Below, in pieces: positions 8,960-15,896 of a DNA stretch of 64,000 bases; position 1 is the first letter of the stretch, and every line of letters begins with the position of its first letter. A program made the position numbers and the translations under genes. Location: positions 13,862 through 77,861 of the forward strand of contig NZ_CALTYA010000014.1 in NCBI RefSeq assembly GCF_943913405.1, in the 5' to 3' direction. The DNA is from an uncultured Flavobacterium sp. (lineage in GTDB: Bacteria; Bacteroidota; Bacteroidia; Flavobacteriales; Flavobacteriaceae). The notes beneath the pieces are model-generated. The model did no database searches. It had not been told where the DNA came from and was given only the letters and a program-made list of their open reading frames with translations.

Positions 8960-9672
8960 AATTAGATATACTAGTTTTTGGCGCGCATCCTGATGATGTG
9001 GAATTGGGCTGCGGTGCTACGATTGCAAAAGAAATCTCCCTGGGAAAATCGATTGGGATCATCGATCTGACCCGTGGCGAATTGGGAACGCGCGGTACTG
9101 CTGAAATTCGTGACGAAGAAGCCAAAAATGCAGCTGCTCTTTTAGGCGTTTCTGTAAGGGAAAATCTAAAAATGCGTGATGGTTTCTTTATTAATGACGA
9201 AGCGCACCAGATGAAAGTTATTGAAATGATTCGAAAATACAGGCCAGAAATAGTAATCTGCAATGCGATTGAAGATCGCCACATTGACCATGGAAAAGGA
9301 AGCAAGTTAGTTTCTGATGCTTGTTTTCTGTCGGGATTAATTAAAATTGAAACCGAATTAGAAGGCATAAGTCAAGCGGCCTGGCGACCAAAAATTGTCT
9401 ATCATTATATTCAATGGAAAGATTTAAAACCTGATTTTGTTGTCGATGTTACCGGATTTATGGATAAGAAAGTAAATTCATTGATGGCATACAAATCGCA
9501 GTTTTTTGATCCGAATTCTGACGAACCGACGACGCCAATTGCTACAAAAAACTTCCAAGACAGCATACTTTACCGTGCTCAAGACCTGGGAAGACTCATA
9601 AATTCAGAATATGCTGAAGGATTCACGGCTGAAAGATATTTGGCAGTCAATAGCTTAGCGGATTTGGTGTAA
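8956..9672 (+). CDS. bshB1: Bacillithiol biosynthesis deacetylase
   Basis: A zinc-dependent GlcNAc-malate deacetylase of 238 residues in the LmbE/PIG-L family, catalysing the second step of bacillithiol synthesis in the cytoplasm. The metal-binding motif GAHPDDVELGCG places His11, Asp13 and Asp14 at the active site, and a second zinc ligand lies in DRHIDHGKG near residue 110. LTRGELGTRG and YKSQFF are typical of the BshB1 branch. It is the last gene of the thioesterase-menF-bshB1 operon. The other bsh genes are not in this window. Why it is coupled to menaquinone genes is not evident from sequence. Confidence 0.95.
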   Translation: MKLDILVFGAHPDDVELGCGATIAKEISLGKSIGIIDLTRGELGTRGTAEIRDEEAKNAAALLGVSVRENLKMRDGFFINDEAHQMKVIEMIRKYRPEIVICNAIEDRHIDHGKGSKLVSDACFLSGLIKIETELEGISQAAWRPKIVYHYIQWKDLKPDFVVDVTGFMDKKVNSLMAYKSQFFDPNSDEPTTPIATKNFQDSILYRAQDLGRLINSEYAEGFTAERYLAVNSLADLV

Positions 9673-9688
9673 TTTTTTCAAATTTTTA

Positions 9689-9719
9689 TTTGCAGAAATC
9701 ATTTTTTGCGGTATATTTG
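9689..9719 (+). promoter_or_regulatory. Bacteroidota-type promoter of tRNA-His
   Basis: TTTG (9689-9692) is followed after exactly 19 bp by TATATTTG (9712-9719), a full match to TTTG-N19-TAnnTTTG. The tRNA starts 17 bp after the -7 box, so the primary transcript would have a short 5' leader of around ten bases. Confidence 0.88.
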
Positions 9720-9735
9720 CACTCGTTAAACAAAT

Positions 9736-9810
9736 GGTGGTTGTAGCTCAGCTGGTTAGAGTATTGGTTTGTGGTGCCGAGGGTCGCCGGTTCGAACCCG
9801 GTCAGCCACC
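9736..9810 (+). tRNA. tRNA-His (GTG anticodon)
   Basis: The cloverleaf folds fully. The seven-pair acceptor stem is GTGGTTG (9737-9743) with CAGCCAC (9803-9809), and the T arm is GCCGG-TTCGAAC-CCGGT. The anticodon GTG is at 9771-9773. The extra G at 9736 (G-1) faces C at 9810 (C73), the identity pair special to histidine tRNA. CCA is not encoded, as the next bases are CTTTTT. It is a single gene with its own promoter and terminator. Confidence 0.97.
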
Positions 9811-9820
9811 CTTTTTACAA

Positions 9821-9851
9821 AGCTTCAGAGAAATCTGAAGCTTTTTTTTTG
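9821..9851 (+). terminator. Terminator after tRNA-His
   Basis: The perfect stem AGCTTCAGA / TCTGAAGCT has a four-base loop and is followed by about nine T residues. It begins ten bases after the tRNA. Confidence 0.92.
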
Positions 9852-9932
9852 CTTTCTGATTAATACTAATTAAAACTTAAATCAACTGCTTTTCAAAGCA
9901 ATATTGATTAAATTAGTAAGAAAACAAATATC

Positions 9933-10187
9933 ATGTCACAGCAAATTTTCATTGGAAACCCGATTTCCTTCAAGTCGTTAAGAGATTATATTTTTGACCA
10001 TAAAATCAATAAAGGAGATTCGATTGTCTTGAATCCGTTGAATTACCAAAGCATTATTGAGGAGATTAAAAACTCCAAAGAAGAAATTGATATTCCGATA
10101 AATATTTTTGGAATTCTTTTAGTACAGCATGATTCTGTAGAATTAGGAAAAATTCAGATTATAAAGGATGAAAATCTAAATTCATAA
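9933..10187 (+). CDS. Small protein of unknown function
   Basis: An 84-residue protein that I do not recognise. It is mildly acidic, has no signal peptide or membrane segment, and alternates short hydrophobic and charged stretches (DSIVLNPLNYQSIIEEI, INIFGILLVQHDSV), suggesting a compact alpha/beta fold. Codon use resembles the neighbours and the frame has a plausible ATG. It lies alone between the tRNA-His terminator and the YegP-like gene, with 118 bp to the next start. Confidence 0.6.
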   Translation: MSQQIFIGNPISFKSLRDYIFDHKINKGDSIVLNPLNYQSIIEEIKNSKEEIDIPINIFGILLVQHDSVELGKIQIIKDENLNS

Positions 10188-10305
10188 CATTATGTAAATT
10201 TTTATAGTATTTTATTGTTTTTGTGATATTTAATTGTGTAATTTGGTTCAAAATTAGCTTGAAAAGAATAAAGGCCAAAATTATCAACACTTAAATTAAA
10301 TTTTT

Positions 10306-10635
10306 ATGGGAACATTCCTTATTACTAAAAGAAAGAATGACGAATTTCAATTTGTACTAAAAGCCGGAAATGGTGAAGTTATTCTAACAAGCGAAGGGTA
10401 TTCAAGCAAGGCGAATTGCACAAACGGAATTGAATCAGTGAAGAGAAATTCACAAGATGATTCAAAATTTGAGAAAAAAGAAGCTAAAGACGGAAGAACT
10501 TACTTCAACTTAAAAGCGACAAACGGACAAATTATCGGTTCAAGCCAAATGTATGCTTCCACTTCAGGAAGAGACAACGGAATTGAATCTGTAAAGAAAA
10601 ATGCGCCAGGCGCAGAAGTCAAAGAAGATTTATAG
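10306..10635 (+). CDS. YegP family protein (two DUF1508 repeats)
   Basis: A protein of 109 residues made of two copies of the DUF1508 motif. The first runs over residues 4-47 (FQFVLKAGNGEVILTSEGY, then NCTNGIESVKRNS); the second over 55-100 (TYFNLKATNGQIIGSSQMY, then GRDNGIESVKKNA). YegP proteins are small cytoplasmic proteins with tandem domains; their role is unknown, though they are often linked to stress. A strong bidirectional hairpin follows at once. Confidence 0.92.
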   Translation: MGTFLITKRKNDEFQFVLKAGNGEVILTSEGYSSKANCTNGIESVKRNSQDDSKFEKKEAKDGRTYFNLKATNGQIIGSSQMYASTSGRDNGIESVKKNAPGAEVKEDL

Positions 10636-10640
10636 AAAAC

Positions 10641-10671
10641 AAAAAGCTCCGAAGAAATTCGGAGCTTTTTT
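10641..10671. terminator. Bidirectional terminator between yegP-like and M28 peptidase genes
   Basis: AAAAAGCTCCGAA and TTCGGAGCTTTTT form a perfect 13-bp stem with a four-base loop. It has A and T runs on both sides and serves the two convergent genes ending at 10635 and 10673. Confidence 0.93.
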
Positions 10672-10672
10672 A

Positions 10673-11677
10673 TTATTTACCATCTTTATCAACCTTAATT
10701 CGTTCTTTTCTATTGGCTAATTCCCAAGCCGTAGCAAAAACCAACTGTGCTCTTTTTTGCAATAAATCATATTCGATTTTGTCAGGCGTGTCTGTTGCTT
10801 TGTGATAATCTTCATGAACTCCGTTGAAATAAAATAAGGAAGGAATTCCGTTTTTTGCAAAATTATAATGATCTGAACGGTAATAGATTTTCTCAGGATC
10901 GTTTCTGTCATTGTATTTATAATCTAATTCTAGCTTCGTATATTTTTTGTTTGCATTCTCTGAAATAGTGTGCAGATCTGTGCTCAAGCGATCAGAACCA
11001 ATCAAATAAACATAATTTCCATTACCTTTATGCTTGTCATCACGACGGCCGATCATGTCAATATTCAGGTCGGCAATTGTATTTTTCAAAGGAAAAAGCG
11101 GATGTTCTGAATAATATCTAGAACCGTGAAGTCCGTGTTCTTCGCCGGTCACGTGCAAAAATAAAATCGAACGTTTTGGACCATTTCCTTCATCTTTTGC
11201 TTTTTTGAAAGCTTTTGCTAATTCTAAAAGCGTTACCGTTCCTGAACCGTCATCATCGGCGCCATTGTAAACTTCGCCATTTTTCATTCCGACGTGGTCA
11301 TAATGTGCAGAAATTACTAAAATCTCATCAGGTTTTTCAGTTCCTTCGATAAAAGCCCAGATGTTTTCAGAATCATTTAATTTCGGACTAAAGGCGCGTG
11401 ACATAAATTCTGAAGGTACTTTTTGATAAAAATCTGTCGCACCTTTTGGATAAGAAATACCCATCTTTTCATATTGTGAAATCAAGTACTTTCCTGCTTT
11501 TTTCTGTCCTGGTTCGCCCGTATTCCGGCCTTCCATTTCATCGCCAGCAATAATATAAAGATGTGTTTTCAGCTCACTAGCCGAAATGGTTTCCAAATAT
11601 TTTTTAGGCTTTTGTGCCGAACAGCTCGTCAAAACAAGCGAAAGGAAAAATGCAGTTAAAGATTTTTTCATTTTCAA
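10673..11677 (-). CDS. M28 family zinc aminopeptidase, lipoprotein
   Basis: A metallopeptidase of 334 residues exported as a lipoprotein (lipobox VLTSC, cysteine 19). The co-catalytic zinc ligands of family M28 are all present: His125 in ISAHYDHVG, Asp141/142 in NGADDDGSG, Glu179/180 in TGEEHG, Asp207 in NIDMIGR and His270 in RSDHYNF. It should trim peptides in the periplasm or at the outer membrane. It starts 21 bp after the upstream DUF3667 gene ends, so the two may share a transcript. Initiation could be at the first ATG or two codons later. Confidence 0.93.
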   Translation of the reverse strand: MKMKKSLTAFFLSLVLTSCSAQKPKKYLETISASELKTHLYIIAGDEMEGRNTGEPGQKKAGKYLISQYEKMGISYPKGATDFYQKVPSEFMSRAFSPKLNDSENIWAFIEGTEKPDEILVISAHYDHVGMKNGEVYNGADDDGSGTVTLLELAKAFKKAKDEGNGPKRSILFLHVTGEEHGLHGSRYYSEHPLFPLKNTIADLNIDMIGRRDDKHKGNGNYVYLIGSDRLSTDLHTISENANKKYTKLELDYKYNDRNDPEKIYYRSDHYNFAKNGIPSLFYFNGVHEDYHKATDTPDKIEYDLLQKRAQLVFATAWELANRKERIKVDKDGK

Positions 11678-11698
11678 ATTTTTATAAAAATACTAATT

Positions 11699-12667
11699 TT
11701 AATGAATAGACAAAAGACTGTATACAAATAGTGCTAGAGAAATGAAAAGTATCAGTATCATATTTATGAAAAAGAGTATAAAGCTTTTAAATCTTGATAC
11801 GGCTTTTCGTTCTCCGTAAAAATTGCTGTGTGCTCTAAAAAAATAAAATATGGAGTAAATTGTAAATAGAAATGTACAGATTCCAGTAATAGTGTCAAGA
11901 TAGTAAAATAAATCAATAAACCAATTAATAAGAATCAATAAGGTGACTGCCAAGAGCAGAAACGAGAAGTAGTGCAATGTAAATATGCCACTGTCAAAAT
12001 AATAATATTTTTTCTTATCATGGAAAAGCCAAAGTAGAAATGCAAAAGTTGGCATATAGACAAATAGCACTTTGGGTAAAGTATGAATGAAAGATTCTAA
12101 TGCTTTTTCAATAAGTTTTTTTTGGTCCTTGTCTTTTGAAATTTTCAGCAATCCTTTCATCATATTGTATTCAAAGAATGAAATTTTTTCATTTTCAGGA
12201 AGGGATAGCTGTATTGAATCTAATTCACGAATGCTTCTCGCTTTAATTTTTTGACTATTAGAATTAACTGTAAATGATTCATCACCAGTATCAGATTTTA
12301 CAAATTCTACAGCATTTTGTGTTTTAGCTTTTTTAGCACCAAAAAAAGAATATTCTGGTAAAAAATGAGGCAATAAAAACGCTACAAAACTTATAAAAAT
12401 ATATAGTTTCACAGGCGGAACATATAGTTTTCGCTTTCCAGCTAAATATTCTTTTGTAAGTCTTCCTGGTCTAAAAAGTAAAGCTTTGATTGTCTTCCAG
12501 AAACTTCCATCATAATGGGTCAAATCTTCGATAAAATGGGTAAAAAGATAATGAAAAGATTGTCTGGTTTCAGTGTTTTCTTGGCCACAGTTTGGACAGA
12601 ACTTATTTTCAACCACAAAATTGCAATTTAAGCAAGTTTTATCTTTTCTTAATTTTTGATGTGACAT
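11699..12667 (-). CDS. DUF3667 domain-containing membrane protein
   Basis: A 322-residue paralogue of the protein at 360-1121. It has the same N-terminal zinc ribbon (cysteines 12, 15, 24 and 27) and the conserved block FRPGRLTKEYLAGKRKLYVPPVKLY, then four to five membrane segments. Between the first and second membrane segments sits an extra hydrophilic region of about 110 residues (around 110-190) that the paralogue largely lacks. The function is unknown. It may be co-transcribed with the M28 peptidase downstream. Confidence 0.87.
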   Translation of the reverse strand: MSHQKLRKDKTCLNCNFVVENKFCPNCGQENTETRQSFHYLFTHFIEDLTHYDGSFWKTIKALLFRPGRLTKEYLAGKRKLYVPPVKLYIFISFVAFLLPHFLPEYSFFGAKKAKTQNAVEFVKSDTGDESFTVNSNSQKIKARSIRELDSIQLSLPENEKISFFEYNMMKGLLKISKDKDQKKLIEKALESFIHTLPKVLFVYMPTFAFLLWLFHDKKKYYYFDSGIFTLHYFSFLLLAVTLLILINWFIDLFYYLDTITGICTFLFTIYSIFYFFRAHSNFYGERKAVSRFKSFILFFINMILILFISLALFVYSLLSIH

Positions 12668-12759
12668 AATAGTTTGTAAAAGCTTGAGTTTTAAAAAAAG
12701 CTAAAACTATAAAAAAATACTATACTTTTTAGTAAAATTTTAAGAATTATTAATCAAAA

Positions 12760-12793
12760 GTAAGGCTCCAACGCCTTAACGTTGAAGCCTTAC
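12760..12793 (-). terminator. Terminator after the PfpI-like gene
   Basis: GTAAGGCTcCAACG pairs with CGTTGaAGCCTTAC across a short loop, with one mismatch. On the minus strand TTTTG follows. It lies 25 bp beyond the stop codon at 12818. Confidence 0.7.
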
Positions 12794-12817
12794 GCATGAA
12801 TTACAAAAAACTCTAAA

Positions 12818-13366
12818 TTAACGTGATTGCAATTCGTGTTTTCCTTCCTTGATTTCTTCGACCATTTTTTTATTGAAAGCCGGCAAATCATCTGGATTTC
12901 GGCTTGTTACTAGTCCGTTATCAACGACTACTTCTTGGTCAGTCCATATTGCTCCAGCGTTGATCAGGTCATTTTTTACAGAAAAAAATGAAGTGACATT
13001 TCTCCCGTCTAAAACATCGGCATCGACTAAAATTTGTGGTCCGTGGCAAATCGCAGCAATCGGTTTTTTCTCTTCAAAAAAGTCTTTTACAAATGAAACG
13101 GCTTTTTCTTCTCTTCGCAACAAGTCAGGATTGATAACGCCTCCCGGTAAAACCAAAGCGTGGTAATCTTTTGAAGAAACTTCGTCTAGCGTTTTGTTTA
13201 CTTCATATTCTTTTCCCCAATTTCCGTCGGCCCAGCTTTTGATTTTGCCACTTTTTAGGCTTACTATATCAGCTGTCCAGCCTTGTTGTTCTAAATATGC
13301 TTTTGGCGATCTCAATTCGCTTTCTTCAAATCCGTGTGTTGCTAAAATTGCTACTTTCTTGCTCAT
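12818..13366 (-). CDS. DJ-1/PfpI family protein (YhbO/YraA type)
   Basis: A protein of 182 residues of the DJ-1/PfpI family. The nucleophile elbow AAICHGPQ carries Cys107 followed by His108, and Glu14/15 in GFEESEL supports the cysteine. The C-terminal VVVDNGLVTSRNPDDLPAF is characteristic. Relatives such as YhbO and YraA are stress-induced and reported as glyoxalase or deglycase-like proteins; the exact reaction is debated. No signal peptide is visible, so it is cytoplasmic. It has its own promoter and terminator. Confidence 0.93.
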   Translation of the reverse strand: MSKKVAILATHGFEESELRSPKAYLEQQGWTADIVSLKSGKIKSWADGNWGKEYEVNKTLDEVSSKDYHALVLPGGVINPDLLRREEKAVSFVKDFFEEKKPIAAICHGPQILVDADVLDGRNVTSFFSVKNDLINAGAIWTDQEVVVDNGLVTSRNPDDLPAFNKKMVEEIKEGKHELQSR

Positions 13367-13403
13367 AATTTTTGGTTTAAATACAATTAATAGTTGGTAT
13401 ATC

Positions 13404-13432
13404 TAAAGTTACGATAAGCTTTCGCCTACAAA
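13404..13432 (-). promoter_or_regulatory. Candidate promoter of the PfpI-like gene
   Basis: On the minus strand TTTG (13432-13429) is followed after 17 bp by TAACTTTA (13411-13404), a one-base departure from TAnnTTTG. The start codon lies 37 bp downstream. Spacing and match are acceptable but not perfect. Confidence 0.5.
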
Positions 13433-13511
13433 ATCTAAAGCAATATTAAAGTTGTCTTAATCTTTGTTAACGAGCAGTTTTATTTAGTAAATTCAATTAA
13501 AATTTAAAAGT

Positions 13512-14201
13512 ATGCAAGATATTTTTGAGTGGGAAAGAGTGCTGATCAACGACCATCCTTATGAATTTCTTTTTGAAGTAATTTTCAGGTCGGTAATTAT
13601 GTTTGTCATTCTGCTGATTACCTTGAGATTTACCGGAAAAAGAGGCGTGAAGCAACTTTCTATTTTTGAAACCGTGATTATCATTGCGCTTGGTTCTGCC
13701 GCAGGAGATCCGATGTTTTATGAAGATGTAGGAATTATTCCGGCTGTAACCGTTTTTTTCGTAATCATATTATTGTATCGTTTTGTAACCATGCTTACGG
13801 GAAAATTCAAGTGGTTTGAAAAATTACTCGAAGGCGAAACAAAATGCCTGATACAAGAAGGAAAATTTTCAATCTCAAGTTTTAAAAAGGAAGGTTTAGC
13901 GCAAGATGAATTTTTTTCAGAATTGCGTCTGTATTCCATAGAACATTTGGGACAAGTTAAAAATGCTTACTTAGAAACCTCTGGAGAAGTAAGCGTTTTC
14001 TTTTATAAAGACGAAGATGTAAAATATGGATTGCCAATTTTGCCACAGCTTTTCAACCAAAAAAGCAAGAAAATTGGTAAAGACGGAATCTATGCCTGCA
14101 CGTTCTGCGCGCATACGCAAGAATTAAAAACGGAATCAGCTTGTGAAATTTGTAAAAAAACCGAGTGGGTCGAAGCAATAAAAACACTCAGAATAGCTTA
14201 A
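13512..14201 (+). CDS. DUF421 domain-containing membrane protein (YetF-like)
   Basis: A protein of 229 residues. Three membrane segments occupy residues 20-100, including the conserved LRFTGKRGVKQLSIFETVIIIALGSAAGDP region split across two helices. A cytoplasmic DUF421 domain follows (about 105-180, with LIQEGKFS and AYLETSGEVSVFF). The C-terminal part adds a small cysteine cluster (CTFCAHTQ near 197 and CEICKKTEW near 211) that could bind zinc. YetF-type proteins are widespread; in spore-formers they are linked to sporulation or stress, otherwise the role is unknown. A GNAT gene follows after nine bases. Confidence 0.9.
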   Translation: MQDIFEWERVLINDHPYEFLFEVIFRSVIMFVILLITLRFTGKRGVKQLSIFETVIIIALGSAAGDPMFYEDVGIIPAVTVFFVIILLYRFVTMLTGKFKWFEKLLEGETKCLIQEGKFSISSFKKEGLAQDEFFSELRLYSIEHLGQVKNAYLETSGEVSVFFYKDEDVKYGLPILPQLFNQKSKKIGKDGIYACTFCAHTQELKTESACEICKKTEWVEAIKTLRIA

Positions 14202-14210
14202 TTTTGCTTT

Positions 14211-14702
14211 ATGATCAAGATTCAACCTACCGATAATTACAAAGCAATTCAAGATATTGCAGGAAAAACGTGGCCAGCAACTTATGGCGCAATTCTTTCT
14301 TCAGAACAAATTCAGTACATGTTTTCAATGATGTATGATTTAGAAGCGCTTAAAAATCAAGCTGAAACAAAAAATCACCATTTCATAATTGCCGAAGAAG
14401 ACGGAAACTTTCTGGGATTCGCTTCGTATGAATTTGATTATCAAGACGAACCAAAAACGAAAATCCATAAAATATATATCCTTCCGGAAACGCAGGGAAG
14501 TGGCATCGGCAAAAAACTACTTTATTATATCGCTGAAAAAGCAAAAGCCAATCACCAAGAATTTCTTTCCTTGAATGTAAACCGTTTTAATGAAGCGATT
14601 CATTTTTATAACAAAATGGGTTTTGAAAAAGTAGGAGAAGAAGACATCAACATCGGGAACGGCTATTTGATGGAAGATTTTATCATGGAGAAAAAACTAT
14701 AG
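14211..14702 (+). CDS. GNAT family N-acetyltransferase
   Basis: A protein of 163 residues with the GNAT fold. The acetyl-CoA pyrophosphate loop is ILPETQGSGIGKKLL (about 93-107), followed by the beta5 strand FLSLNVNRFNEAIHFYNKMGFEKVGEE near the C-terminus. The substrate cannot be told from sequence. The start lies nine bases after the DUF421 stop, so the two genes form an operon. Confidence 0.93.
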   Translation: MIKIQPTDNYKAIQDIAGKTWPATYGAILSSEQIQYMFSMMYDLEALKNQAETKNHHFIIAEEDGNFLGFASYEFDYQDEPKTKIHKIYILPETQGSGIGKKLLYYIAEKAKANHQEFLSLNVNRFNEAIHFYNKMGFEKVGEEDINIGNGYLMEDFIMEKKL

Positions 14703-14798
14703 CAGACATTTCTTAAATTGCATTAATGATACTTCCGACTTACTAAATTATGTAAACCTTCTTATAAAATCAATAACATAATTTCAGATGCAAGAACC

Positions 14799-14806
14799 TA
14801 ACTTTG
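14799..14806 (+). promoter_or_regulatory. Candidate -7 box of the SpoIIAA-like gene
   Basis: TAACTTTG matches TAnnTTTG. Transcription would begin about 14812, after the GTG at 14808. This favours translation from the ATG at 14835. No clear -33 element was found. Confidence 0.45.
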
Positions 14807-14834
14807 AGTGACAACCAAAAAAATACTCGAAGCT

Positions 14835-15212
14835 ATGATAGAGCAAATTAAAAACTTACCCGAAAACATGGTCGGTTTTAGAGCAAGTGGAGAAGTCACG
14901 AATGATGATTTTGAAATCGTGAAAACCAAAGTCGAAAAGCTTGTTGACAAAACGGGCAAACTTAATTATTTATTATATCTAGAAAATTCTCCAGCTGATT
15001 TCACTTTTGGCGCTTGGATGCAAGATGCTTTGCTGGGAATTAAAAATCTCACCAAATGGAACCGCGCGGCCATTATTTCTGATTCTGAAACAGTAGATAA
15101 ATTCACTTCTGTTTTCAGCAAGTTGATGCCCGGCGAATTTAAAGTTTTCCAGAAAAATGATTTGGAAAGAGCCATCGACTGGACTTCAGAGAAAATTGAT
15201 GTAGAAGATTAA
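14835..15212 (+). CDS. STAS/SEC14 (SpoIIAA-like) domain protein
   Basis: A cytoplasmic protein of 125 residues with a SpoIIAA-like alpha/beta fold. It opens with the family pattern MIEQIKNLPENMVGFRASGEVTNDD and ends with the conserved MPGEFKVFQKNDLERAIDWTS. I chose the ATG at 14835 because family members begin at this point and a -7 promoter box would put the transcript start after the alternative GTG at 14808. These proteins are common in stress-gene neighbourhoods and their function is unknown. The next gene, a general stress protein, starts 23 bp later. Confidence 0.87.
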   Translation: MIEQIKNLPENMVGFRASGEVTNDDFEIVKTKVEKLVDKTGKLNYLLYLENSPADFTFGAWMQDALLGIKNLTKWNRAAIISDSETVDKFTSVFSKLMPGEFKVFQKNDLERAIDWTSEKIDVED

Positions 15213-15235
15213 AAAACAACTAAAATAAAATTGCC

Positions 15236-15742
15236 ATGGGAGATCATAAAAATTTGAACAATGAAGAAGCGGTTTCAAAACTGAAGAAGCTTGCTGAAGA
15301 CATAAGAGTTTGCATGTTTTGCACTGATTTATCGCACATGCCTTTTTCAACGCGCCCAATGAGCGTGCAGGAAGTAGACGAATTTGGGAACATTTGGTTT
15401 TTGAGCGGTGCAGACAGCGACAAGAATTTCGAAATAAAACAAGACGAACAGGTTCAATTGCTTTTTTCAAAGAATTCGAGCAGTGAGTATTTGAATGTTT
15501 TTGGAAAAGCATTTATTTATAAAGACAAAACCACGATTGAAGATAAATGGAGCCCGATTGCAAAAGCATGGTTTTCTGAAGGGAAAGATGATCCGAATTT
15601 GACGGTAATTCGCGTACAGCCTGATTATACTTATTATTGGGACACAAAAAGTGGCAAGATGGTTTCCTTATTGAAAATTGCAGTTGGCGCCATCATCGGG
15701 AAACCTTTGGATGACGGCATTGAAGGAAAATTATCAGTTTAG
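15236..15742 (+). CDS. General stress protein 26-like, pyridoxamine 5'-phosphate oxidase fold
   Basis: A protein of 168 residues in the split-barrel FMN-binding family related to B. subtilis general stress protein 26. Typical elements are the N-terminal helix AVSKLKKLAEDI, then PFSTRPMSVQEVDEFGNIWFL (residues about 38-58), and the central AKAWFSEGKDDPNLTVIRVQPDYTYYWD. It should bind a flavin or related cofactor; the reaction is unknown. It follows the SpoIIAA-like gene closely and is ended by a hairpin terminator. Confidence 0.92.
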   Translation: MGDHKNLNNEEAVSKLKKLAEDIRVCMFCTDLSHMPFSTRPMSVQEVDEFGNIWFLSGADSDKNFEIKQDEQVQLLFSKNSSSEYLNVFGKAFIYKDKTTIEDKWSPIAKAWFSEGKDDPNLTVIRVQPDYTYYWDTKSGKMVSLLKIAVGAIIGKPLDDGIEGKLSV

Positions 15743-15763
15743 TTTTATTGATTAATTAACGAG

Positions 15764-15793
15764 AAGCTTTTGGGAAACCAGAAGCTTTTTTTG
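15764..15793 (+). terminator. Terminator after the general stress protein gene
   Basis: AAGCTTTTGG and CCAGAAGCTT form a stem with one mismatch and a GAAA loop, followed by a run of T residues. Confidence 0.85.
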
Positions 15794-15896
15794 TTTTCTC
15801 ATTACTTTCTAAATTCAAATTTTAACAACATTTATACGCATTTTCAAATTCTTCTCTCGTAAATTTAATTAGTTGTACTACCACAGCAACCAGCCT

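Noticed and set aside
14808..14834. GTG start for the SpoIIAA-like gene
   Set aside because: Family members start at the ATG at 14835, and a TAACTTTG -7 box at 14799-14806 would place the transcript start after the GTG.
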